A stretch of 64,000 bases of DNA from Filimonas zeae (GTDB lineage Bacteria > Bacteroidota > Bacteroidia > Chitinophagales > Chitinophagaceae): assembly GCF_014641615.1 (NCBI RefSeq), contig NZ_BMIB01000001.1, forward strand, positions 744,769 through 808,768. The letters are read 5' to 3'. The notes beneath the pieces are model-generated. The model did not search any database, was not told the origin of the DNA, and was given only the letters and a program-made list of their open reading frames with translations. Each line of letters begins with the position of its first letter. Position 1 is the stretch's first letter. This document shows, piece after piece, positions 9,374 to 17,700 of the stretch. The position numbers and the translations under genes are program-made.

Positions 9374-10132
9374 ATGCGAAATATATTTATCTGTGCAATA
9401 CTGCTGGTATTCTTTGTCGCCGTACTACCCTCCTGTAAAAAAGGCGACCTGATAACCGGCAAAACAAACGGTGCGCTGCAGGTTGAGTCGCTGGCGCTGC
9501 CCAATACCCCTATTATGGATATTTATTTTAAAGGTGTATTGCTGGATAGCGTTTTTCCGGGCGGTACAGCAGGCATCTCCCCCATGATGATTGTAACAGC
9601 CGGAGATACGGGCACCGTGGCCTTTACCAGGCATGATACAAAAGAGGTATTACTGGATACGGTGGTGAGCATACCGGCCAACCAAAAGCTTGCATTTCGT
9701 ATTGCCTGTAGTGAAGAGTTGGGAATCAGAGGGTTTATGGGAGAAGCAAGCACGGTACATGGAGACTCCTGCAAGGTGCGCTTTTTTAATCAGGTCACCA
9801 GCCTGCAGCCAGCTGGAGTGGAGGTGGATCTTTGCCTGTTCAGATTCAATGCGGCCACAGGTGATTATGATGAGTTTTATACCTTTCCTGCTTTTGCCAG
9901 GGGCCAAATGACAGAGGCAGAACTGACCTTGCCTGTAGTAGATAAAGCGGGGGAGTTGCTGCAGTATATTGCCCGTTTGAGAGATAGAGCTACCGGGGCT
10001 TTTCTGGAGGATGAATTTCCAATGAAGGAAATAAGTCTTTCGTTTTATGGTGGAGCTTACGTAATCTGTATCATTAACCAGAGGGTGCTCCGGAATAAAA
10101 ACAGATTTAACAGCTCCAGTATTCTGTTATAG
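9374..10132 (+). CDS. Lipoprotein, DUF4397-like, partner of the first receptor
   Basis: The ATG at 9374, 19 bases after the receptor stop, gives a 252-residue lipoprotein with lipobox LPSC at about residue 21. A longer frame reaches back into the receptor gene but lacks a signal peptide there. The body is beta-rich. The segment LALPNTPIMDIYFKGVLLDS resembles the opening strand of DUF4397 proteins, but this is a loose likeness. Position suggests an outer-membrane surface lipoprotein that helps the receptor, in the way SusD helps SusC. The TAG stop at 10130 is followed by 42 further open in-frame codons, reported as a finding. Confidence 0.75.
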   Translation: MRNIFICAILLVFFVAVLPSCKKGDLITGKTNGALQVESLALPNTPIMDIYFKGVLLDSVFPGGTAGISPMMIVTAGDTGTVAFTRHDTKEVLLDTVVSIPANQKLAFRIACSEELGIRGFMGEASTVHGDSCKVRFFNQVTSLQPAGVEVDLCLFRFNAATGDYDEFYTFPAFARGQMTEAELTLPVVDKAGELLQYIARLRDRATGAFLEDEFPMKEISLSFYGGAYVICIINQRVLRNKNRFNSSSILL

Positions 10133-10305
10133 GAGAGAATTAAGCGCACCCCTTATTTCACTGGGAATGTTTCCGGAGGCAACAGTTGGGCGTCCGTCAG
10201 TATTAGTAATTTGCGGGTTCAGTATCAGGGAATTTCCAAACGAGGTATGCCGTTAGGTTAACACCTTCCGATACTTTTTATACAGGCACCGGTTCTCCGG
10301 CGTGA

Positions 10306-10341
10306 AAACAGCTGTCTGCAGTCAACCACAGACAGCTGTTT
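10306..10341. terminator. Bidirectional rho-independent terminator between convergent operons
   Basis: A 13-bp perfect stem AAACAGCTGTCTG (10306-10318) and CAGACAGCTGTTT (10329-10341) with a 10-base loop. It is followed by GTTTTTT on the plus strand and preceded by A-rich sequence that would serve the minus strand. It stands between the plus-strand lipoprotein (ends 10132) and the minus-strand lipoprotein (ends 10366), and so closes both mirrored loci. Confidence 0.85.
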
Positions 10342-10365
10342 GTTTTTTAATAGCTGATTATTCTA

Positions 10366-11166
10366 TCAGTTTCTGTCGGGGTGAAAGAACAGCCGGCTGG
10401 TTTCCAGTGTCCAGTCTCCTGGCTTCAGAAACCAGGATAATGTTACGCCTGTTTCTCCGGCTTTCGGAAAGCCCATGCCTCCAACGGATCGTTTGCTGGA
10501 GCTTTCATTATCCCGGAAGGCCCACTGATCGGTGGTGCCGGGTTTGGTAAAACAAATACTCGCATTGCTCAGTTCGTTGTTGCTGTCAAATGCTGTATCA
10601 GCAGTATAGTCTATCTGTATCCAGGTATTGGGTTTTACATTTTTAGCCAGCCAGGTACGATATTCCTGTCCGGAGTTGTTGTCTATCCTGTAAAGAGATA
10701 TGTCAAACGGCTCATCATTATCTGTGTAACTAATGTAAAAGCCCAGTGGGTTAGCAGCAGTGCCGGTAGCCGGTGCAGGTACTGCTAACTCCTTTCCACC
10801 AACATACAGATAGTTGAAGATGGCTTTAGTGCCTGCGATGGGCAAAGCCTGGCTGAAAACTATTTTTTGGGTGATAGTATCCAGCAGCATTACGCGTTGC
10901 GGTGGCTGGTTAACAGGGTAGGTGTATACTATATTGAATTCAAACACAGATGCTGGTTTAATCAGGTGTTTGCCGTTAGAAACCCAAAGGCCATAAGCGG
11001 TTGTATCTACTAACACCTGAAGGGCATTGTCCGATCCGTTATAGCCGTTTATCACAATCTGCATAGCCTTTTGCTGGTTCAGGTTTTCTTTGTTGCAGGC
11101 CGTAATACTCAGTAACAGCAGTAATACCCATATCCCTTTTTTTGTATACTGGATGGTTGCGTTCAT
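10366..11166 (-). CDS. Lipoprotein of the second receptor locus, unknown family
   Basis: A 266-residue lipoprotein. The hydrophobic leader WVLLLLLSITACNK carries a lipobox at Cys24. The segment VINGYNGSDNALQVLVDTT closely mimics VKGYNGDKEPLEVTVDTV in the neighbour at 11179-11964, so the two are diverged paralogues with the same first domain, probably an immunoglobulin-like fold. The rest (ISYTDNDEPFDISLYRIDNN, SWFLKPGDWTLETSR) is beta-rich and has no motif that I recognise. It is the last gene of the minus-strand receptor operon, 12 bases after its paralogue. It probably sits on the outer membrane and helps the receptor. Function unassigned. Confidence 0.78.
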   Translation of the reverse strand: MNATIQYTKKGIWVLLLLLSITACNKENLNQQKAMQIVINGYNGSDNALQVLVDTTAYGLWVSNGKHLIKPASVFEFNIVYTYPVNQPPQRVMLLDTITQKIVFSQALPIAGTKAIFNYLYVGGKELAVPAPATGTAANPLGFYISYTDNDEPFDISLYRIDNNSGQEYRTWLAKNVKPNTWIQIDYTADTAFDSNNELSNASICFTKPGTTDQWAFRDNESSSKRSVGGMGFPKAGETGVTLSWFLKPGDWTLETSRLFFHPDRN

Positions 11167-11178
11167 GAATGTTTTCTT

Positions 11179-11964
11179 TTATAATTCTAAATCTTTATTA
11201 AACCTCATTACACTTCCTGAAGGCAGTTCGCTGAATATATATAGTTTAGAAGCGGCAGCGGAGGAAGCGGGTTTAGGAGCAGTTGAGGAAGTGGCGTTGA
11301 AGGTATATGCTGACCCCTGAGTGTAAAACTCGTTAGTGCCGGCTTTATATACATATACCAGAAACAGTACGGATGTGTTTTGTCCGTTATACGGCTGGCT
11401 GGCGGTAGAAAAGGTAGATAAGGTTACAGGTGCTGTAAATTCATACGGCTTTACATTTTTTATCCGCGTAATTTCTTCAAACACCTTTGGGGTAAAATAA
11501 TATTTACCCAATACAATATCTACCGGTTGAGTGTAGCCCGTAATGGTGGGCTTAAACATATAGGTGAGTTTGAGCTTTCCTTCTTCAACAGATGGTAGTT
11601 CCGGCATGTCGCTTACCTTGCCATCCATATAGAAAAAGCTGATGCTAACAGGAGTGTCTTCTTTTTTCAGGTCTTTCTCCATAACCACTTTCCCTGTTGC
11701 TTTTTCTCTGATGGTTAATCTGGCGTTTTGCTGTCCGTTGGGGAACACATATACCTGCCTGGCATCAAATGCGCCGTTACTAAATTCCATTAGCTGAACG
11801 GTATCTACTGTTACTTCCAGTGGTTCTTTGTCGCCGTTATAACCTTTTACAGAAACGGTGAGCACATTGGCATTATACAAAAGAGTGCCCTGCTTGCTGC
11901 ACGCCGCCAGCGTTAACAGCAACACGCCGTTGAAAAGCGTATAAAGTATGTTTTTTGTTTTCAT
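11179..11964 (-). CDS. Lipoprotein of the second receptor locus, paralogue of the next gene
   Basis: A 261-residue lipoprotein with signal LFNGVLLLTLAACSK and lipobox at Cys22. It shares the GYNG-(x)n-VDT opening with the gene at 10366-11166. The middle (LTYMFKPTITGYTQPVDIVL, YFTPKVFEEITRIKNVKPYE) is beta-rich, and an alanine/serine-rich stretch near the end (TSSTAPKPASSAAASK) looks like a linker. It lies 26 bases after the receptor on the same strand, so receptor and both lipoproteins form one operon. No enzyme motif is visible. A substrate-capture role beside the receptor is inferred. Confidence 0.78.
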   Translation of the reverse strand: MKTKNILYTLFNGVLLLTLAACSKQGTLLYNANVLTVSVKGYNGDKEPLEVTVDTVQLMEFSNGAFDARQVYVFPNGQQNARLTIREKATGKVVMEKDLKKEDTPVSISFFYMDGKVSDMPELPSVEEGKLKLTYMFKPTITGYTQPVDIVLGKYYFTPKVFEEITRIKNVKPYEFTAPVTLSTFSTASQPYNGQNTSVLFLVYVYKAGTNEFYTQGSAYTFNATSSTAPKPASSAAASKLYIFSELPSGSVMRFNKDLEL

Positions 11965-11990
11965 TATTTGCTTTTGTAAAATCTGATAAA

Positions 11991-14900
11991 TTAAAACGTA
12001 TAAGCAACAGACAAACTGAAGGAGGCGCCCACTTTTCGTACAAAGGTTTCCCGGTCGCCCATTCTTGTTTTGGTTTTTCCATCGGCAGAAAGTTCATAGT
12101 TCCCTTCTTCAAACTTGCGCGAAAAGCCGGTTTTCCATTCATAAATATCATCCCATTCTGTAGCGGTAATAGCAGAAGTGGCAAGGCCCTGCCACTTGTT
12201 CTGCAGTTTAAAGGTGGCGGCGCTGTTAATGTAAAAGCGATAAGGGTTGTTGAGCAGATTGCTCATGTTAAGCCTTACATTTAGCTTTCTGTTTTTTAGA
12301 AAAGCATAGCTCAGCTGCGCATCCAGCTGGTTGCGGGGCCGCTCGTATTCTACAATATCCGGGCTCATGCCTGTGGCAAAGGTTTTATACCCCATATGGT
12401 TAAAAGCAATATTGGCACCAAAGCGCTTTCCTTCGTACTGCCATCCTATGTTATACAGTACGGGTACCTGGCCGTACAAAGGGCGTTTTTCCTTAATCAT
12501 TCTTTTGCTGCGGTATTCATACCTGATCCCGTTTTTATCTTCTGTCATTGATTTTTCTTCAAAGCCACTGGCCTGTACGGTAGAGCTTTGCAAGGTAAGG
12601 TTGCCGCTCAGGTATACATGCTGCAGAAATGGCCAGCCAGAGTTTATAAAGCCGAGGTTTTTACGCATATCCAGCTCCCAGCCATGTACTTTGGCCCATT
12701 CGGAGTTAGCGGTGTTCACATATACCCGAAATCCCGCATCTATGGCGTTCCGGTACAGCTCTACCGGCTTATCAAAATATTTATAAAAATAGCCCAGGGT
12801 AAACACTTCACCTGCTTTGGGGTACCATTCCAGGCGCAGGTCGTAATGGTCAATTACGGTAGACAATACACCTTCATTGCGGCGGTAAGCGCTGATGGCG
12901 GGGTCAAAGCGTATCATCCGGGAGTTTTCAATCAGCGAGGGCCGTACCACAGATTGGGAATAAGCTGCCCGGATATTTACATCCTTCCATGGGGTTGCAG
13001 TAATGCTTGCGGAAGGCAGATAGCGCCATGTTTTTTCCTCGTTCTCCGGGGCCGCAAAAGGGGGGATGATCTTGCCGGTTGCCGGATCTACATATTTCAG
13101 TTGATCTCCCTGTTTTATAAGTGCATCTATAGCAAGGTCGTTGGTACCGTTTTTCAGCCTTTCGTACTGATAATATTCCGCCCTTATGCCCCACACCACA
13201 CGCAGCCAGCTGGTAAGGCGGTTATCAAGCATACCGTAAATAGCCTGATGGGTGTTTCTGCCTTTGTAGCCGTTGCGCGAAAAAGCAGCAGGGTAGTAAA
13301 GCAGGTCTTTTAACGGATCTGTAAAGCCCAGGAATGACTGCCACTCCTGCACAGGTACCTGCGCATAAGTATTGCTGTTGGTAACGGTGCCAATGGGCAG
13401 AATAAGCCAGTCATATAAGCCTTCCTTTTCCATAAACTGGTAGCCTGCTTTTACCAGCTGTTTTTGTCCGCGTATATTTGTTTGATAACCCAGCGATGCC
13501 TCTGCTATTTTATTCACTTCCTCATACAGGTATTGCGCTCTGTTAAAGGTGCCGCTGCCAGGGTTGGTAACAGAGCTGGGTACTACGTTGTATATAACGC
13601 CGTTACGGGTGTTTACGGGCTTTAACCAGGCTTCTATAGCATCTTTTTCCAGGTTGGTAAGTTTATTGCGTGCTATGTTCCAGTCAAACCGGAAATGGCC
13701 GAAGTTATGTTCACCATTGATGCGGTTCTGTAACATGGTTATAAACTTAGGGCGGTCATATTCACGTATTTCCGGTAAACTGTCATAGCCTATTTCATTG
13801 CCCCAGCCTACTGTGCGGGTAAACTGGTTACTAAACACGCGGGAATAGAAGTTGCGTGAAGTAATTTTATGATGCTTCGATTCCCATCCCAGGTTAAACA
13901 GCGCGCCCCAGGTGGTGTTGAAGTTATACTGGTGGGCATAGGTGTTCTCCAGTTCTTCTCCCGTTGCTGCATCATAGGCGGGGTTACCAATCTTTTGCCA
14001 GTTGCCTCTTTCAAAATGAGGTATAGCATCAGTGGACTGCTCATTGCGGTAGCTTAATGAGCCCACAAACCCCACACGACCGTTCCGGAGGGCATAGTTG
14101 CGCCCCAGGCTAAACTGATAGTTTTGTCCCGGTGCTGCTTTGTAAGTACGGGTGCCCATGCGTTCCAGACCTCCTATTTTTTTATTCTGTTCCGCTATCA
14201 TGGCAGGGGTAATGGGTGTTATACCTGGTGAGGGAATAGCGTTGGGTTTGGCAGGATCATAGTTTTTACCGTCAAAGGTGAGCAGCGCATCAGGAAAATG
14301 GTTTCTGCTGCCATCGTCAAAACCCAGATAATCGTTTTTGCCACGGCCATAACCCAGAAAGTCTTTGCCGGTGCTGCCTGCAATGTATTTGGTTCCTGCG
14401 CTGAGCGTGATGAAATTTTCGTTGGGAATGGCAAAGGTATTTACCTGTACCAGACCTCCACCAAAACCAAAGCTCATATCGGGTGTGGAGGTTTTGGCCA
14501 CAATTACATTATCTATCAGGTTACTGGGAATGATGTCAAATTCAAAATCACGCACCTGTACATCTGTACTGGGCAATACAGCGCCGTCCAGCATAGCCAC
14601 GTTATACCGTTCTGCTATGCCACGCACTACTACCCGCCGGTTATCGTTGGTGCTTACACCGGAAATACGTTTCAGTGTTTCGCCCACATTTTTATCGGGC
14701 AGGGCGGAGATCTGTTCCCGGCTGATGCCATTGGAAATACCGGCTTCGTTTTTCTGACGGATGTACAGGGCCGCAATGGATTCCTTAGCCACCGTAGAAC
14801 GGATGATTATACCGCTTAAAGTACTATTGTCTCTTTTCAGAGTTACATTTAGCTCAGAAGACTGACCGCTTTTTACTTCAACGTCTGCTATCAGCTTAGA

Positions 14901-15434
14901 GCCATAACCAACAGAAGATACCTCCGCTTCATATTTGCCGGAGGGCAGGCTGAGGCTGAAGGTGCCGTCTGCATAGCTGATAGCACCTGTATTTCTTACG
15001 CGTATGCTTACGTCTGAAATGGGTGCGCCGGTAGCTTCATCCATAATTTTTCCTATGATACGGCCGGCATCCTGCGTGGTGGCCGACGGACTGGCTGCAC
15101 CGGCAGGAGTGGGGGAAGGCTTTAGCACTATAGCCCCGCTGTTACTGATAGTATACGTAATCCCTGCTGTTTTATGCAGCAGTTCCAGTACTTCCTTTAC
15201 CGAAGGGGTGGCATGAGTAAAGTGCAGCGGCTTCTCTAACCGTGCGCTTACTTCTTTTCCGAAAGTAAACTGCACAGGCTCCGCTTTTTCTATAAGCGCA
15301 ATTACTTCTTTGCCCTTTATCTCTTTCCGGGGCAGCTGAATAAGCTTAGATAACTGCTGTGCCGGGATAGAAACCAGGGCAGTCAGCATAATGATGATAA
15401 AAAAACAGGTGATACGAAGTATCCTTTTTGACAT
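11991..15434 (-). CDS. TonB-dependent outer-membrane receptor with STN domain (second locus)
   Basis: A 1,147-residue receptor. A signal peptide (ITCFFIIIMLTALVSIPAQ) precedes an STN domain at about 30-105 (EVIALIEKAEPVQFTFGKEV). A carboxypeptidase regulatory-like domain spans about 125-210 (GRIIGKIMDEATGAPISDVS). The plug has SALPDKNVGETLKRISGVST and VVVRGIAERYNV. The barrel ends SFSLSVAYTF. Plug and linker (KESIAALYIRQKNEAGISNG) closely resemble the receptor at 6160-9354 (KESAEALYVKQKNAAGVTDG), so the two arose by duplication. The STN domain and the upstream FecR and sigma make this a signalling receptor. The ligand is unknown. A GC-rich hairpin sits 90 bases before its start. Confidence 0.92.
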   Translation of the reverse strand: MSKRILRITCFFIIIMLTALVSIPAQQLSKLIQLPRKEIKGKEVIALIEKAEPVQFTFGKEVSARLEKPLHFTHATPSVKEVLELLHKTAGITYTISNSGAIVLKPSPTPAGAASPSATTQDAGRIIGKIMDEATGAPISDVSIRVRNTGAISYADGTFSLSLPSGKYEAEVSSVGYGSKLIADVEVKSGQSSELNVTLKRDNSTLSGIIIRSTVAKESIAALYIRQKNEAGISNGISREQISALPDKNVGETLKRISGVSTNDNRRVVVRGIAERYNVAMLDGAVLPSTDVQVRDFEFDIIPSNLIDNVIVAKTSTPDMSFGFGGGLVQVNTFAIPNENFITLSAGTKYIAGSTGKDFLGYGRGKNDYLGFDDGSRNHFPDALLTFDGKNYDPAKPNAIPSPGITPITPAMIAEQNKKIGGLERMGTRTYKAAPGQNYQFSLGRNYALRNGRVGFVGSLSYRNEQSTDAIPHFERGNWQKIGNPAYDAATGEELENTYAHQYNFNTTWGALFNLGWESKHHKITSRNFYSRVFSNQFTRTVGWGNEIGYDSLPEIREYDRPKFITMLQNRINGEHNFGHFRFDWNIARNKLTNLEKDAIEAWLKPVNTRNGVIYNVVPSSVTNPGSGTFNRAQYLYEEVNKIAEASLGYQTNIRGQKQLVKAGYQFMEKEGLYDWLILPIGTVTNSNTYAQVPVQEWQSFLGFTDPLKDLLYYPAAFSRNGYKGRNTHQAIYGMLDNRLTSWLRVVWGIRAEYYQYERLKNGTNDLAIDALIKQGDQLKYVDPATGKIIPPFAAPENEEKTWRYLPSASITATPWKDVNIRAAYSQSVVRPSLIENSRMIRFDPAISAYRRNEGVLSTVIDHYDLRLEWYPKAGEVFTLGYFYKYFDKPVELYRNAIDAGFRVYVNTANSEWAKVHGWELDMRKNLGFINSGWPFLQHVYLSGNLTLQSSTVQASGFEEKSMTEDKNGIRYEYRSKRMIKEKRPLYGQVPVLYNIGWQYEGKRFGANIAFNHMGYKTFATGMSPDIVEYERPRNQLDAQLSYAFLKNRKLNVRLNMSNLLNNPYRFYINSAATFKLQNKWQGLATSAITATEWDDIYEWKTGFSRKFEEGNYELSADGKTKTRMGDRETFVRKVGASFSLSVAYTF

Positions 15435-15523
15435 AACTTTAGAAATTAAATGTTACAGACTCTTTGTGGGACTGTGTGTTTTACTGATGCAGCGCCGGTG
15501 GTGAGATACCAGCGTAGCATAAT

Positions 15524-15545
15524 CCGGTCTGATAACGCAGACCGG
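15524..15545 (-). promoter_or_regulatory. Hairpin between fecR and receptor gene (second locus)
   Basis: CCGGTCTG (15524-15531) and CAGACCGG (15538-15545) form a perfect 8-bp stem with a 6-base loop. The T-tract lies on the plus-strand side (15546-15551). On the coding minus strand the stem is preceded by AAAAAA, so as a terminator it points the wrong way. In the minus-strand mRNA it is a leader hairpin about 90 bases before the receptor ATG. Confidence 0.5.
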
Positions 15546-15600
15546 TTTTTTATTGCATTAATGGTTGGGCTTGATCATGCAGGTAATAAGCATTTAAGGG

Positions 15601-16566
15601 TTAATAAATAATGATGCGGTTCTTTTCCTGTTTATATTGAAAGCCGAGCGTTTCAGCCAGCAACGACAGTGCCTGGGTAAGTGACTGGTTTTTGAGGCGG
15701 ATAGTCACAGATTCCTGTTTCCATTTAGCACCGGTAATTTCTATAGGTATATTGTACCAGTTTGAAAGGCAGTGCGCTACTTCTGCTAATGGCGACTGGT
15801 TAAAAACCATTCCATGATTCCACCATTCGCAAACCATAGCAGCATTTACTTCATCAACAGCAATGCGCTGGTGCTGCACATCATACAGTAAACGTTTGCC
15901 GGCGGTCAGGCTTACCGGTTGCCGGTTATTGTATTGTACGCCTACTTTGCCGGTACGTACTACTACAGAAGCATATAAACTATCCTGCGCCATCACTTCA
16001 AAAGAGGTACCCAGCACCTGTGTGTTTAGCTGATAGGCCTGTACATAAAATGGCCTGGAAGCATCTGTTTTTACTTCAAAAAACACCCTGCCGGTTATGG
16101 CCACCCGCCTGTCGCTGGCATTAAACTCCTGCGGAATGGTAAGGGTGGAGCCCGGGAAAAGATGGGCTACCGTGCTATCCGGTAACCGGGTGGTTCTATG
16201 CGAGCCGCGGAGTGCAGTAATGGTTTGTGCAGGCGAACTTTGTTTGGTAGGTAGTATAGTGTATAACCAAAGGCTTCCGCAGATAAGAATAAGGACTGCT
16301 GCTGCCGCATAACCTGGCCACCAGCGTTGCCGTGTAATGCGGTGTAATCTGCCTGTTGCGGGTGCAGCTGAAACGGATGGTTGGTGGGTGGCTTGTGCAA
16401 TGGATTGCCATAAGGCAGAGCGGGTGGCTTCCCGGTGTGGAGCATTCAGCAGCCGTGCATCTTCCGGCCGTGTGTGCAGCCATTTCTCTATCCATTCTTT
16501 TTCCTGGTCTGTTGCTGTGCCTGCCAGATACCTTTCAACAATTTCTCCCAGCTTTTCTATATTCAT
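15601..16566 (-). CDS. FecR-family anti-sigma factor (second locus)
   Basis: The ATG at 16566 (MNIEKLGEIVERYL) gives a normal FecR start and 321 residues; an upstream in-frame ATG at 16593 would add nine atypical residues. The N-terminal sigma-binding part (TATDQEKEWIEKWL) is followed by one transmembrane helix at about 80-97 (AAAAVLILICGSLWLY). A FecR domain comes next (GSHRTTRLPDSTVAHLFPGS, ITGRVFFEV, VLGTSFEV), then DUF4974 (SPLAEVAHCLSNWYNIPIE). It should restrain the sigma factor at 16664 and respond to the receptor at 11991. It lies 70 bases after the sigma gene and 166 before the receptor on the same strand. Confidence 0.93.
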   Translation of the reverse strand: MNIEKLGEIVERYLAGTATDQEKEWIEKWLHTRPEDARLLNAPHREATRSALWQSIAQATHQPSVSAAPATGRLHRITRQRWWPGYAAAAVLILICGSLWLYTILPTKQSSPAQTITALRGSHRTTRLPDSTVAHLFPGSTLTIPQEFNASDRRVAITGRVFFEVKTDASRPFYVQAYQLNTQVLGTSFEVMAQDSLYASVVVRTGKVGVQYNNRQPVSLTAGKRLLYDVQHQRIAVDEVNAAMVCEWWNHGMVFNQSPLAEVAHCLSNWYNIPIEITGAKWKQESVTIRLKNQSLTQALSLLAETLGFQYKQEKNRIIIY

Positions 16567-16663
16567 ATTACTCCGGAACATTAACGTTCCCAACCATATG
16601 CGTGCAAAGCAGGTGTGTTTAACTATCCGGTATTGTTACCAAATTGTTATCAGGTTGGTGCGG

Positions 16664-17242
16664 TTAAAATCCCTGGAGAAACGCAGCTGCAAGAAAGGCT
16701 TCTTTCAGGTGCTTTCGTAGCTTCTGATAACTTGTGTTCAGCTGATTGCGAACGGTTTGTTCTGAGGTATTCAGTAGCTGGGCTATCTCTTTTACCGACA
16801 GGTTTTCCTGCTGGTGCAGGCGGTATACCTGTTGCATTTTTTCCGGTAACCGGCTTATTTCATCTTCTGCCAATGCCTGTAATTCTTTCAGATGCAGCGG
16901 ATCTATATAGCCGATAAATTCCGGTAGAATGGTGGCTTCCAGTTCCGTTTTGCGTTCTGCCATTCTGGATACGCGTGCCAGGTGCCTCAATACTTCGTAT
17001 TGAACAGCTGCATGCAGATAAGCTGCCAGGGTGGTTTCAATGGTAACCGTAGCCCGACGTGTCCATAACCCAATCATTACATTCTGTACCACATCCTGTG
17101 CATCGGCTTCAGATTTTAAACGGTTATGTGCATACACATACAGCTTTTCCCAGTATTGGTTGAAAAGATTTTTAAATGCAGGCCCGTTGCCCTGCTTTAC
17201 CTGAAGCCATAAATCTGAATCAGCTGGTTTATCTACTGTCAT
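16664..17242 (-). CDS. RNA polymerase ECF sigma factor (second locus)
   Basis: A 192-residue sigma-70-like protein. Region 2 covers about residues 18-85 (PAFKNLFNQYWEKLYVYAHN, then AQDVVQNVMIGLW). Region 4 covers about 125-180, with the helix-turn-helix LSVKEIAQLLNTSEQTVRNQ. A TAnnTTTG element lies about 30 bases upstream on the minus strand. It heads the minus-strand unit sigma, FecR, receptor, two lipoproteins, the mirror image of the unit starting at 4493. Length and motifs are normal. Confidence 0.93.
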   Translation of the reverse strand: MTVDKPADSDLWLQVKQGNGPAFKNLFNQYWEKLYVYAHNRLKSEADAQDVVQNVMIGLWTRRATVTIETTLAAYLHAAVQYEVLRHLARVSRMAERKTELEATILPEFIGYIDPLHLKELQALAEDEISRLPEKMQQVYRLHQQENLSVKEIAQLLNTSEQTVRNQLNTSYQKLRKHLKEAFLAAAFLQGF

Positions 17243-17270
17243 GAAGTGTGGAAGCAGCTATGCCCCGCCG

Positions 17271-17278
17271 CAAAATTA
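17271..17278 (-). promoter_or_regulatory. Putative -7 promoter element for the second sigma gene
   Basis: On the minus strand this is TAATTTTG, a full match to TAnnTTTG, placed 29 bases before the ATG at 17242. The leader would be about 20 bases. A -33 element is not clear. Confidence 0.42.
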
Positions 17279-17407
17279 TATTTGTTTATTGCTAATTGTA
17301 AAGTGGTGGTTTATGGTTTCTTTAATTTTTTCCTACAGGTGTTGTCTCATGCGGGTAATGTGTATTGCAAAGGGAAGGCGTAACTTTATACGGCTAAATA
17401 ATACGTT

Positions 17408-17656
17408 ATGGATAAAAGAGAAACGCTGCCTCCGGGCGAAAGCTTTTACGCTCTGGTAATGGAACTGTACAACGAAAAGAAGAAAGTAGGCATTTTATAT
17501 GAAAACAGTGGTGTAACCCGGGCCAACGGATTTATTGAAAGTGTGTTTGAGCAGGATGGGAAACATTGGTTAAAGATGGATGACCAGACGGTGATAGCCA
17601 TTGAAAATCTGTATGCTATTAACGGAAAGTTCTCCTCCGATTACTCTGAGTGTTAG
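17408..17656 (+). CDS. Small hypothetical protein, 82 aa, possibly Sm/SH3-like barrel
   Basis: ATG at 17408, stop TAG at 17656, with a strong terminator immediately after it, so this is an independent small gene. There is no signal peptide. The C-terminal half (ANGFIESVFEQDGKHWLKMD, then TVIAIENLYAINGKF) has the strand-turn-strand pattern of small Sm or SH3-like barrels such as the Rho-binding protein Rof. That likeness is only a guess from pattern. TAACTTTA at 17381 is a near match to a -7 element. It stands alone between two divergent sigma operons. Function unknown. Confidence 0.6.
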   Translation: MDKRETLPPGESFYALVMELYNEKKKVGILYENSGVTRANGFIESVFEQDGKHWLKMDDQTVIAIENLYAINGKFSSDYSEC

Positions 17657-17664
17657 CCGATAAC

Positions 17665-17700
17665 GTTTTGCCGGGGGCTTAAACCCACGCAAAACTTTTT
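17665..17700 (+). terminator. Rho-independent terminator after the 82-aa gene
   Basis: GTTTTGC (17665-17671) pairs with GCAAAAC (17689-17695), with an inner GGG/CCC pairing, followed by TTTTT. The T-tract overlaps the first possible start codon of the next sigma gene (TTG at 17699), so transcription of that gene must begin beyond it or read through it. Confidence 0.75.

Noticed and set aside
10140..10300. Separate small gene or RNA gene between the mirrored loci
   Set aside because: No start codon with a believable product and no RNA fold apart from the terminator. The only open stretch is the in-frame extension listed as a finding.
15524..15551. Terminator of the second fecR gene
   Set aside because: The T-tract is on the plus strand, whereas fecR and the receptor are on the minus strand, so it is listed as a leader hairpin.
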